Both the position numbers and the translations under genes were made by a program. Shown here piece after piece: positions 45,801 through 53,924 of a stretch of DNA of 64,000 nucleotides (the stretch's first letter is position 1; each line of letters starts with the position of its first letter). The stretch is from Saccharina japonica (taxonomy: Eukaryota > Sar > Phaeophyceae > Laminariales > Laminariaceae), in assembly GCA_008828725.1 (NCBI GenBank), contig MEHQ01003854.1, positions 1,030,652 through 1,094,651 of the forward strand, written 5' to 3'. Under the pieces are notes generated by a model. That model did not search any database. It saw nothing but the letters and a program-made list of their open reading frames with translations, and was not told the DNA's origin.

Positions 45801-47321
45801 GTAGTTGCACAACTTTTTCAAACACTAGTTGTCTCGTACACACAACTATTAATAGTTGCACAACTTTTTCAAACAGTAGTTGTCTGGCAGACAACTACAA
45901 GTACAGTGGGGGCCCGCATTTAAGAAATATTATGTTAAGAAACAGAGGCAGAGATTGTGAGAAAAAATAAGAAATTGCGTGTAAGAAAGACAGCTCAAAC
46001 CGGGCAACGAAATAAGAAAAATGCTATATAAGAAACAGCAGTGATTGCCGTCCCATCCAATTTAAGAAATGAGGTCGCTCCGGAGCGTGGCACGGAATAA
46101 GAAACGCCAAGCGTTAAAACCTTCCAGCCGTGCTACGAGTACCGTACAGAAAAGTAAACCAAGTAATAAAGTATCACAGCAGACCTTATTATTTTTCTTC
46201 ATTTGTTTTTTCCCCCGGACACTTTTGTTTTTACAGTCTCATCGCAAGACTTGAATGTCCGCAACGCGGAGCTTGCAGCTTAGTTGGGGGCGAGTTGAGC
46301 CGCGTATAGTGTTGGTCTACACTTGGTATACGTAGGGTGTATGGCAGGCTTGATTGAGTTACAGGTTTGTTGATCGGGGAGTCAAGAGAGTACCCTCATA
46401 GCCAAGGTATTACAGCAGTGTGGTATTAATAGTAACCGCACTCGTCGGTTGCGGCTGACCTGTACACCTCTACAACGTCAACGTGATATATATATGTGGT
46501 TCTCGCGGCATATATAAATAAGAAATAAGAGGAAAAACTACAATTTAAGAAAATAATAAGAATCATCATATAAGAAAAGCCGTAAATGTTGCTGGTGAGT
46601 GAGGGCACACGAAATAAGACTTTGAGCCTGGAAGCCAAATTGACGTTTCTTAAACAGCGGGCCCAAAGTACTCGTAGTTGTACAGGGTGTGAAATGTTCG
46701 TACCATTCGTAATTCGTAGGGTGCGACTCATCACGGTAGATACGTAAAATACTGGATACAAGTACTCGCATGTACAGATTCAGGAGTTCAGTACCTTCAG
46801 TACTGCGTCTGGTCAGGGCTCTTACCAAGTAACTGGCCAAGGCAACAGGCAGAACCCAAAACTGGTGCTGGCGCGGTCGGAATTTCTCCAAGGGCCAGAC
46901 TGACCACATCCAAGCTGTAACTAATTGTGTGGCGAAGTTGTGTGTGTGTTCCTGCCACGCATAAACGGCGCACCTGCTGGAACAAACTTGACTTTGCTTG
47001 GTAATCCTGGACTCGTCTGGCGTGCGGACAGAGAAGGCAAGGCACGATGGTATACTACGGCCAAAAACGCGGAAAATCTCGTTCACGCATCACGACGTGC
47101 CGCTACTGGTTCAACCATGATCTGCGCTTAGTACCGACCTCCTGGAGACGCTCAATCGAGTCCCAGTCGTCCACGAATACTTGATACCGCACGTAGTCCT
47201 CCGTTGCCTCGGGGCGCTCTTGTAAAAAGGGCAGCTGGGAAGGGTCGGTGGCGAGAAAGTCCTCTAAGCTCGGGGCGGCATCTGTTTCCTTGGCAAACCA
47301 GCTCTCTTGTGTAGAATCCAT
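33844..47321 (-). CDS. ECD: Ecdysoneless / SGT1 family protein (14 exons)
   Basis: ECD proteins act in the nucleus in pre-mRNA splicing (Prp8 contact) and cell-cycle control in animals. Exons: 47139-47321, 43849-44051, 41752-41841, 41204-41318, 40800-40921, 40204-40497, 39672-39768, 39183-39437, 38645-38809, 37985-38050, 37348-37670, 36674-37124, 35200-35374, 33844-34094. All phases agree and give about 929 residues (human: 644). Landmarks shared with human ECD: DEWFVCYLLFAIT, DNDGEFLLIEAA, NHRVWIQSSELHLV, RCRIEGYPEKA, LVAAAVRSF, FTRYLYAQLH, KGFFEGELEGSKRYREK, WLEVSQADLDTLLQDY and PVDVDMNLVKHLLES..GPASNLLRSMG. An acidic stretch (ESSEEEDDDDDDD) lies near residue 670. Start chosen at MDSTQESWF; an in-frame Met lies nine codons upstream. 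The extra length is in the low-complexity exons 11 and 12. Large introns carry mobile elements. Confidence 0.93.
34646..34930 (+). mobile_element. tRNA-derived SINE, copy 1 (ECD intron 13)
   Basis: The head CCGGTCGCCCCGGTGGTGTAGTGGTTAGC contains an A-box-like word (TGGTGTAGTGG), and GAGTTCGAATCCC about 50 bases later fits the B box. The acceptor and T stems do not pair as in a working tRNA. The body ends GAGCCTACTATGCGACCCCG..GGAGAGAGAAAAG..AATAAATGGGATAAAATAAA and is shared with the minus-strand copy at 44225-44575. It is antisense to ECD. Confidence 0.75.
35480..36010. repeat. Intron repeat with CACGCCGTTTTT..TGCACACGTGTTCTAT words
   Basis: Within ECD intron 12, words such as CACGCCGTTTTTGGGAG, TTTGCACACGTGTTCTATG and GTGTGCACAATTTCAGG recur in part at 55890-55960 and 57170-57215. 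They seem to mark a diverged dispersed repeat with unclear ends. Confidence 0.35.
42585..43355. mobile_element. Mutator-like non-autonomous element (ECD intron 2)
   Basis: This 771 bp insert is flanked by a perfect 10 bp duplication, TGCACAGCAG (42575-42584 and 43356-43365). The ends share GGCGTAAAATAGG and GTGGTGAAAT in inverted orientation. The interior holds a GC-rich run of CCCCCGGAGGG repeats (42690-42750) and a series of small hairpins of the form TTCGCCTGCGGCGAA (43120-43210). The 10 bp duplication suggests the Mutator superfamily. A 248-codon minus-strand frame crosses it, but it extends through both the element and its flank and is not evidence of a gene. Confidence 0.75.
44225..44575 (-). 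mobile_element. tRNA-derived SINE, copy 2 (ECD intron 1)
   Basis: On the minus strand the head reads CCGGTCGCCCCGGTGGGCTAGCAGG with a B box GTGAGTTCGAGCCC about 50 bases on. The tail GAGCCTACTTTGTGACCCCG..AATAAATGGGATGGGG matches copy 1 at 34646-34930. It is in the same sense as ECD. The anticodon region is not that of a foldable tRNA. Confidence 0.75.
44576..45900. repeat. Palindromic satellite array GTTGTCTGCAGACAACTA, interrupted
   Basis: About eight tandem units of 50-60 bp, each carrying the palindrome GTTGTCTGCAGACAAC followed by TATTAATAGTTGCACAAG and TTTTTCAAACAG, occupy 44576-45004. They resume for about three more units at 45753-45900. The gap between is a TACTCGGAGTA element. Units differ at several places. 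The array lies in ECD intron 1. Confidence 0.85.
45012..45745 (-). mobile_element. TACTCGGAGTA-palindrome element, copy 5, longest member
   Basis: The 734 bp element starts CACAGATGC (45012) and ends GCATCTGTG (45745), a 9 bp perfect inverted terminal repeat, and is flanked by a perfect 7 bp duplication AACAGTA (45005-45011 and 45746-45752). Two palindrome-rich arms (45040-45290 and 45415-45735) surround a middle with GCATCTGTGGCTTTTAAAAT and CCCAGAACCTGGGAGG. Each arm carries about ten imperfect TACTCGGAGTA words. The insertion split a satellite array, which gives an internal proof of mobility. No reading frame is plausible. Confidence 0.88.
45904..46668. mobile_element. pogo-like MITE with TA duplication (ECD intron 1)
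   Basis: The ends CAGTGGGGGCCCGCATTTAAG (45904) and, complemented, CTTTGGGCCCGCTGTTTAAG (46668) form an imperfect 20 bp inverted terminal repeat, flanked by TA on both sides (45902-45903, 46669-46670). The interior is studded with TAAGAAA words in both halves. CAGTG starts and TA duplications are typical of the Tc1/mariner-pogo group. No transposase is encoded. Confidence 0.7.
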
Positions 47322-48239
47322 TGGTCGGCGACTTGTAGGATACCTCAAGACCCGAGATGGACCGAGGACCGTCCAGACAGATGCCTTACTCTAGGCGTGG
47401 CTTGTTATGTAAAGCTCTCGAGTTGGGCATTTTTAAATTATGAAATTGAACAGGGAGTTCAACAAGAAGAGGAGTTGGCGTCACCATCCGGGAGTTGAAA
47501 TTATATTTACTTCACTTAACAAGCAGCGGGGCCCCTGCCCGTGATATACCCACCCACGCATAGCCCACCCACCCACCCCATGCCACCTACCGAACCATCC
47601 ACTACCCCCCCCCCCACCCATCAACCCACCCACCCCCACACGATTTACAGCAGTATGCGTACGTGTTCCCCACCCACCGACGTACCGGTACTTACTCGTA
47701 CTCAACTCAAGAAAAGTGTATGTGTTTTAGTGTGCAAAAACATCGCACATATGTCACACACATACATCATGTAAAGTGTCATATCATACAAAAAAAAACA
47801 GTTCGTCAGCCACGAATTCCGCATGCAATAGCAACTCAAATGTCACATATTTGGTATCATACCGACCGCCATGAACAGTGGAAGAGGGTGACATCGCCAG
47901 TTTTTTTGTTCAAGGGCCTAGAACTGGCGCTACCGCCGAAAATGTGGCCCGACCAATCACAGGCCTTCAAAGTGGTCAACAATAGTCAGGCGTTTCCGTA
48001 GGAAAACATGTTTTCCCCCATTTTTTTTTCTAGAAAGCCGCTTCCAGGTGGTCCAAGGCATGTTTTGTACAAAGTTTCACGCAAATATTCGAAGACTGTA
48101 CTACGTGCGTATGAAATATTAAGTCAGTATTTAACGCCCAAAATCGATTAATTAATAAAATATAGTTTTTAAGTTGTACTCCATAACCTGTCCTCACACA
48201 CCTCTTCTTATATATATACCAGACATGGCTACAAATAGT
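47322..48239. other. Upstream region of ECD, nothing firm
   Basis: This would hold the ECD promoter. I see a CCACCC-rich tract (47545-47640), CAGCAG and TACGTAC words, and no TATA box or motif I would defend. No exon found. Confidence 0.35.
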
Positions 48240-48625
48240 AGAACCCCTCTATCACGTAAACTCGTCGGAACACTATAGTATACCTGGTACGTTTATTTCA
48301 GACTGCTTAATTTTAATTTTAATTTGATTTAATTTTTCCTTCCCCCACAAATAGACACACACTTACTTCCTGAATTCTACAGCCTCAGATTGTGTCCCCC
48401 TCATACGGGATGTACATCCTACATGAGGACATATAAAACCCGTAAGTACGCGCGATCGAAGTATTACACTCAGCTAGCAAAGATTAATGTTTCGACGTGC
48501 GTGCGCAGCTGTTGTTTTTAATTTTATATATTAAAAAAAATTAAAAAACAACAGCTGTGAGCTCGGGGATTTCGTCGAAGCTCATCTTTGCTAGCTGAGT
48601 GTAATACTTCGATCGCGTAGTGTAT
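48240..48625. repeat. Dispersed repeat, copy B, with internal foldback
   Basis: Positions 48240-48480 are the reverse complement of the 4840-5080 segment. The word CGCGATCGAAGTATTACACT with CAGCTAGCAAAGAT at 48450-48485 then pairs with its complement at 48585-48618, around a central hairpin CAGCTGTTGTTTTTAA..TTAAAAAACAACAGCTG. Copy A lacks one of these arms, so B looks like a foldback derivative. Confidence 0.6.
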
Positions 48626-48635
48626 GATGAAGCCA

Positions 48636-49000
48636 ATCAACCATGTTGACAGGAGGTATGATATATGCAAGAACGGTGGAATGAGGAGCGTGACAGACGC
48701 CTTCAAGTGGTCAAACTCCTAACTGCATTAAGCTACTGCGTTGTTGGCGGTTCTTCTCTTTTTGCTGTGTTCCTACAATAATCGTGATTGATTGGATCGT
48801 TTTTTTTAAAGCGATTTGTGTCAGCACAGAAACCTTTTTTTTTAGTGACCGGCAAGTAGTTGATGGGTGTGCGTGGTGGGTGAGAGAGTTACTGGGTGGG
48901 TCGGTTGGTCCCTGGGCTGGTAGTCCCACCATCGCCAACACCACCCACCAACATTTCTTGTTAAGCGATGCGTGTCAGCGCAACAACCTTGTACAGTGGG
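48636..49000 (+). repeat. Dispersed repeat GCAAGAACGGTGGAATGAGG, copy A
   Basis: The segment is matched by 53146-53575 through GAACGGTGG.AATGAGGAGCGTGACAGACGC, TTGATGGATCGTTTTTT and GTTAAGCGAT.GTGTCAGC. Shorter remains occur at 53670-53790. It is a non-coding dispersed repeat of unknown type. Confidence 0.6.
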
Positions 49001-49150
49001 TATTAAGTGGATCGCTGGGCTGTGTGTGTTGGTGCATATTATATGGAAACGACGAAAACTGGCAGGGCATCATGTATGTGTACTATTTACTACTGCTGTA
49101 TACTGGGCAGGTCAAATACGTACGTAGGTGCAGGTATAAATAATAAAAAG

Positions 49151-50536
49151 CATCATTGCCCAGCTTGGGTCAAGCCTACGGGAGATCCGCGACACATGGG
49201 GGGTGACCAAGGAAGAGATGGCGGGCATCGTCCCTGAATCTTGGCTGGTATGGGCTCTCGGGGCAGAGGGGGACCTGGCCCCAGAGGCCGACATGCTGGC
49301 GGCGCATGACGCCGTAACCACCAACTCACGAAAAGCCCAACAGAAGCTGGGCAAGCTGGTGAATCAGGGCCGGCACGCTGCCCACACTGCTTCGCTGGAG
49401 GAGCTACCGGAGACGGCTCGCCCCCCCGGACCAGGCGACCCGCTGGGGAGGACCGAGACTAAGACCTTCGCCAAGGCTCGCTATAGGAGTCTACAGGGGG
49501 CAGGAGCCACGGCATGCCTTCGGGCAAGACCAACGGATTCACTACGTGTCATACCCGCCGCAGAGTTCGTGGGCATGGGAAGACGTTTCATTGGGATCGA
49601 GGAGCACGTAGCAGTGAGGTGCCCCTGCTGCGATGCAGTCAACGTGGACACCCGCCACGCACGCATCTGTCCCAGGGCAGGTGCGCAAGTGAACCAACAT
49701 CAGCCGCTCGTCCACGCGATGTCCCGCACGTTGAAGCGTCTGGGCATTCAACACCAAGTTGAGAGCAGCGAACCGTTCACTGTAGACCGAAATCTGCGGA
49801 TGGACATTGTAGTCAGGAGAGGAGGTCTCCGGGACGCTCCAAACAGGGAGTACAGGGAGAAGTCCATCCTGCTGGACGTCACCCATGCTGACCCTCAAGA
49901 GCAGGTACACCTGCGAGGAGGCAGTGCTGATCACGATGGATCAGCTGCCTCTACCTCCGAGGCGCGCAAGCGCCAACACTACGCTCGTCCGGGACATGTG
50001 TCCTTCGACAAACGGAGTCACAAACTTACCACTTTAGCGGTGGAAAGCTTTGGGCGTCCCGGGGTAGAGGGCAGCACTTTCATCGACCAGCTGGCTGCGA
50101 GCGTTGTGGGGGGGAGGGATGGTGGATCCATGGCTAGGAAAGGGGTGGTGAAAGAACGCCTATTGCAAATCGTCTGGGTGACCACACAGGTCGCCATCTC
50201 CAGGAGGGTTTCACGCTTCAAACTTCAGCTCAGGCGTCGCCAGGAAGCGAGGAGGAGCAGGGGGGGGGGGGATGACAGACCCACACCGATGGCGTGGGGA
50301 TGGAGCTTAGATGCGGCTTAGGACTTAAGTATTGAACGTAAAGAGGGCATATTGGGAAGAAGGAGGGAGCAAGGACAACAATGGAGTATTGTGGATAAAT
50401 CTTGGCGGGAAGCAGACATAGAAGGGTGTTAGACTGTACGCATAGGTTTCCTTGGTTTCCGTGGTCTTCTGCTTTTGGGAGTTTTATGAGTGATCAACGC
50501 TGAAGATCATGCTACACATTGTCGGATGGCAAAGAT
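49151..50536 (+). mobile_element. 5'-truncated LINE with restriction-like endonuclease end
   Basis: The insert is flanked by a perfect 12 bp duplication AATAATAAAAAG (49139-49150 and 50537-50548) and ends in an A-rich tail, as expected of target-primed reverse transcription. Only the 3' end of the element is present: the C-terminal part of the open reading frame and about 215 bp of 3' untranslated sequence. The clean duplication and the uninterrupted frame suggest a fairly young insertion. Confidence 0.88.
49152..50321 (+). pseudogene. C-terminal fragment of LINE ORF: CCHC finger and RLE domain
   Basis: The frame is open from the truncation point (IAQLGSSLREIRDTWG) to a stop at 50321, 389 codons. 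It has a zinc-finger motif, CPCCDAVNVDTRHARIC, near residue 158. A likely PD-(D/E)XK endonuclease core follows: RNLRMDIVVRRGG, then SILLDVTHADPQ about 25 residues later. The tail is VSFDKRSHKLTTLAVESFG and VKERLLQIVWVTTQVAISRR. A CCHC finger followed by a restriction-like nuclease is the arrangement of R2/NeSL-type LINEs. The reverse transcriptase part is absent because of 5' truncation, so this copy cannot move by itself. Confidence 0.8.
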
Positions 50537-50548
50537 AATAATAAAAAG

Positions 50549-50868
50549 AAAAATGGTACAATGGTTCCAAGATCAAGTTATCGTAAAAAAATGAAACAAA
50601 ATTATCATGTATATCTGTATTATTAATACTACTCTGTGTACTGGGCAGGTCACATATTGGAATAATATTATATTACCGAAAATGCGAAAAAAAAAAAAAA
50701 AAAAACTGGTACCATAATGACGAACTGAGCAGGTACAGCAGCAGCTAGTACAATGCAAAGAAAAGTTCGAGTATAAAAAAAAAGGAGAAAAAAGAGGTCG
50801 TGTTCTTTTGTGCCCGGTTAGTATACTATACAGCTTTGGCATGGCCCATAGCGAGGGGGGGGGTCTTT
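50549..50868. other. Spacer without recognised gene
   Basis: TACTACTCTGTGTACTGGGCAGGTCA at 50625-50650 echoes TACTACTGCTGTATACTGGGCAGGTCA at 49088-49115 on the other side of the LINE. An A20 run lies at 50690-50706. No exon is seen. Confidence 0.35.
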
Positions 50869-50892
50869 CTAGCGAGCAAGGCTAGACTCACC

Positions 50893-51066
50893 CTCAAGCG
50901 GACCGATACCTTCTTGCTGCTGCGCACCCGCCGCGAAGCGTGTGCAGCGGTAGAGTTGGATCGGCACTGGTGCGTCAGGCGCAAAAGTCCAGATGCACGG
51001 GCCGTTTTGGCCGTCGGTGTAGACAGCAATGTCCATCTCACTTTTGTGCGCGGAGGCAGACGCCAT
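50893..51066 (-). CDS. Candidate first exon, unrecognised protein
   Basis: The minus frame MASASAHKSEMDIAVYTDGQ, then NGPCIWTFAPDAPVPIQLYR and CTRFAAGAQQQEG, ends before GTGAGTCTAG, a good donor. The composition is protein-like. No following exon could be found toward 47.4 kb, and the frame also runs on to a stop at 50826. It could be a gene fragment. Confidence 0.3.
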
Positions 51067-51099
51067 CAGAAAGGTGGACGGACACTACGTACACAGCCC

Positions 51100-52250
51100 T
51101 AGGTATGTTTGCTAGAGGGAGCTGTACTGTCTCAGTAACCTGGCTTCGCCATCAAAGGGGAGGGAGCGTGTGGCGACGAGCTGGTGAGCCTGGGCAGTTG
51201 CCCTTCAGCGCGAGAATTTTTATTTTTCAGACCAAGCACCCTGAGTGCAACGAGAGAGAAAGCGAGGAGCCGACTGGGAAGGACAGCAACGAGAGCGTGT
51301 ACGGACGGAGCGGTCGAGTGTGGTCGTGCTAGGACTGGCCGAGCGGACACCGGAGCGGCGCACCTGAGCAACAGCACAGCAGCGCGCCGGCGCAGCAGCA
51401 CAGGAGCACAGGAGAAGCGATCCGGAGCACGGACGACATCGACCCGTGACGAGGACGAACATTATTGTTTGTTCTTTTTTGTTGACAAATTCTTCGTTTT
51501 TCTCCCCGAATGTTGTTGTTGGGTCGGTGTGGATGACGTCACTGGTTTTGTAGAGAGACGCGGCAGAGATGGCGCGGACACCCCGGGTGCCTTCATTGTG
51601 TGCCTGATCGTGGAAGACCCCTTCAATGTGGAACGATTCCTAATCAGTGTCGATGTTTATAATGCTGTGCCTAACACAGACCGTTCAGGATAGATTCGGG
51701 TAATTGTCAATGGACATGATGGCTTTGGTTGGCTGTTCTTTTTCACTTTGTGCCCGCGGACTGTCATTCTGGCAGCACTTCAGACAGCAGCTGCGTGCTC
51801 CATCTTGTTCCCACGCCTACCGTTTGTTTTTGTACAGACAGCACTTCAGACAGTAGTTACGCTGTAGTCGGCAAATTCTTGGTAAAGAGTGGGAGGGGGG
51901 GGGGGGGGACGATGCTGCTGTAGTCGAATGGAGATTGCGGGCGTGTAGTTCAGTTTTGGACACGCATAACATGCTGTAGGGATTTTAGGTGTACCTCTTC
52001 GGACTTGTGTATCCTTTCCCTGCTAAGTGTACGTGTTCTTTAGGATTCTCTGATGGCTCTAGCACTTTTGTGACCACGGGCCGTGATCTTGCTAGATCAG
52101 ACTATAGGGATTAGCAACTGAAACGAGTTTAATGTGAAGAAAAACAACAACAACAACAACAGCAAGCTGTGCACTCGTTACACAGAAACAGCCGTACTAC
52201 CAGGTATATATCGAAGCCCGGCGGTGGTACGTACCTACCTGGAAAACTTG
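51100..52250. other. Spacer without recognised gene
   Basis: It contains a short direct repeat CAGCACTTCAGACAG at 51775 and 51840, a G run at 51891-51908 and AACAACAACAACAACAGC at 52143. Overlapping frames near 51190-51690 show no conserved motif. Confidence 0.35.
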
Positions 52251-52259
52251 TACTGCTGT

Positions 52260-52690
52260 AGTACGAGCAAGCACACCACCACCATCACCACCAACGCCAA
52301 GCCACCACCGACGCCCACCACCCACTACGAGCAACAACAGCTTCTAGTGCTGCTGCGGCTAGTGGGGCGGGGGTGTCGGTGGTGGTTGAAGTGGTGGTGG
52401 TGGTGGTGGTGGTGGTGGTGGTGGTGTTCGGTGGTTTGTGATCGTGTTCGAGAGCATCAACCCCGGTAGCTTGAGCGGAGGGTCGTTCTCGAGAGAGGAC
52501 AGCGCAAGGCCAAAGCGACACCACCATGACCGCCGTCACCACCTGCTGCAACCACCAACGCCACCTTCTAGTGCTGCTGCAGCTGGTGGGGCGGGGATGG
52601 TGGGGCGGGGGTGGCGGTGGTGGTGGTGGTGGTGGTGGGTGGTGGTGGTGGTGGTGGTGCCGTGGTGGTGGTGCTGTGGTTGCTTGTTGC
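52260..52690 (+). repeat. GGT/CCA-rich low-complexity block
   Basis: CACCACCACCATCACC is followed by GAGCAACAACAGCTTCTAGTGCTGCTGCGGC and two GGTGGTGGT runs (52385-52432 and 52608-52680). The block repeats a module that is tandemly arranged at 53980-55150. The frame rich in Trp and Val is an artefact. Confidence 0.8.
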
Positions 52691-52802
52691 AGCTAGCTGT
52701 AAATCTTTGCGTGTGGTCGTGTCGTCTGCAGAGTGCAGAGTGTTGACTCCCGCATTATTTCAGAACTCATTCTGTTTTATTGTCTTTCTGTTGGCGCTAT
52801 TA

Positions 52803-53115
52803 TGACAGTCACTACCGCCTAGCTCTCCGATCTCGGCATTGCTTTCGACACGAGCAGTACAGGACGGTCGGCACAAATAGCGGGCGTCTATCAGTCCCGA
52901 GCGTGTCTGAATCGGTTGAGTGTACGCGTCGCGCGCCAGAACAAAGCCAAGCGAACGAGCGAGGGACAGACAAACCTCAATACTAAGCAATCTAGTAAAT
53001 AAAGGCACGCTGTGGCAGTTTTCATAACTGTTTTTTGTCCGTTTGTGTCCGTTCGCGAGCAGGGGTACACCCCCACGGGCAGATACCCAACCCATTAGGA
53101 AGAGCATCTATTGAT
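52803..53115. repeat. LTR-like direct repeat, copy 1
   Basis: This ~313 bp sequence (CAGTCACTACCGCCTAGCTC to AAGAGCATCTATTGATGCTCG) is about 93-95% identical to 55454-55795, in the same orientation 2.65 kb away. It closes with the palindrome GAGCATCTATTGATGCTC. It may be one LTR of a small retroelement, read on the minus strand as TGCTCTTCCTAATGGG to AGTGACTGTCA, but no primer-binding or polypurine signal is clear. Confidence 0.55.
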
Positions 53116-53145
53116 GCTCGAACAATTACCGCGAATGTGTTTCAT

Positions 53146-53830
53146 ACAAGAACGGTGGGAATGAGGAGCGTGACAGACGCTCAAGGTGGTCCAACACCCC
53201 CCCGCCCCCCCCCCCCCCCCCCCCCCCCGCCCCGCCGACCCCCCCCCCCCTCCCCCCCCCTAACCTGCATCTAAGCTAGCTGGCGTTGAAGCGCTCTTCT
53301 CCTTTTGCTCGTGTTCCTGCAATTAATTAGTCATTGATGGATCGTTTTTTATTCTAGCGATTTGGGATCCAGCAGCATAAACCTTTTTTTAGCTCGACCG
53401 GTGCGCAGGATAATTGAATGGAGTAGTTGCGATGTGGGTGAGAGATTTACTGGGGTTGGTCGGCTTGTCCCGCGACTCGCAGCTGGTATCCACAATCACC
53501 AACGACCACCCACCAACATTTACTGGTTAATTAAGCGATCGTGTCAGCCGCAAAACCTTGACGAGTACAGAGAAAAATGTACCAGTAATCAGAATAACAA
53601 TCTGAATCAATTCCTATAATTCGTCTTTTGTATGTATCGATCTTTTGCTCGTCATTTTGTAAAAACTTTATCAGGTACAGCGTCGGTTGGTCCTGAGGCT
53701 GGTAGTCCTACAATCACCACACCACCCCACCGACAAACATTTACTTTTGTAAGGCGATGGCGTGTCAGCGCAAAACCATTGTACAGTAAGAAAAAATGCA
53801 AACTAAAGAAAATCTGAATCATTTCAGATC
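53146..53830 (+). repeat. Dispersed repeat GAACGGTGGGAATGAGG, copies B and C
   Basis: Positions 53146-53575 are copy B of the repeat at 48636-49000, expanded near its start by a C-rich run (53196-53262) of about 65 bases. Positions 53665-53830 are a third, partial copy (GGTTGGTCCTGAGGCTGGTAGTC, GCGATGGCGTGTCAGCGCAA). Confidence 0.6.
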
Positions 53831-53924
53831 ATCGTTTTATATTTATTGTCGCTTTTTGGCTCCGATTTCGAGTCAAAATCTGTATCATTTGCCAGAAATC
53901 GTGTTTAATGTCCTTTTGTTTTGT

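Noticed and set aside
46538-47086. A 182-codon minus-strand frame just downstream of ECD exon 1
   Set aside because: It lies within intron 1, overlaps the pogo-like MITE, and is not needed: exon 1 joins 44051 in phase 0 and gives the conserved ECD order.
50018-50221. Minus-strand frame over the LINE end
   Set aside because: It is antisense to the well-supported nuclease-bearing LINE frame.
51184-51693. A 169-codon plus-strand frame
   Set aside because: Several frames overlap on both strands, the composition is skewed, and no motif or splice partner is visible.
52285-52746. Frames rich in Trp, Thr or Val
   Set aside because: They are produced by GGT/CCA runs on either strand.
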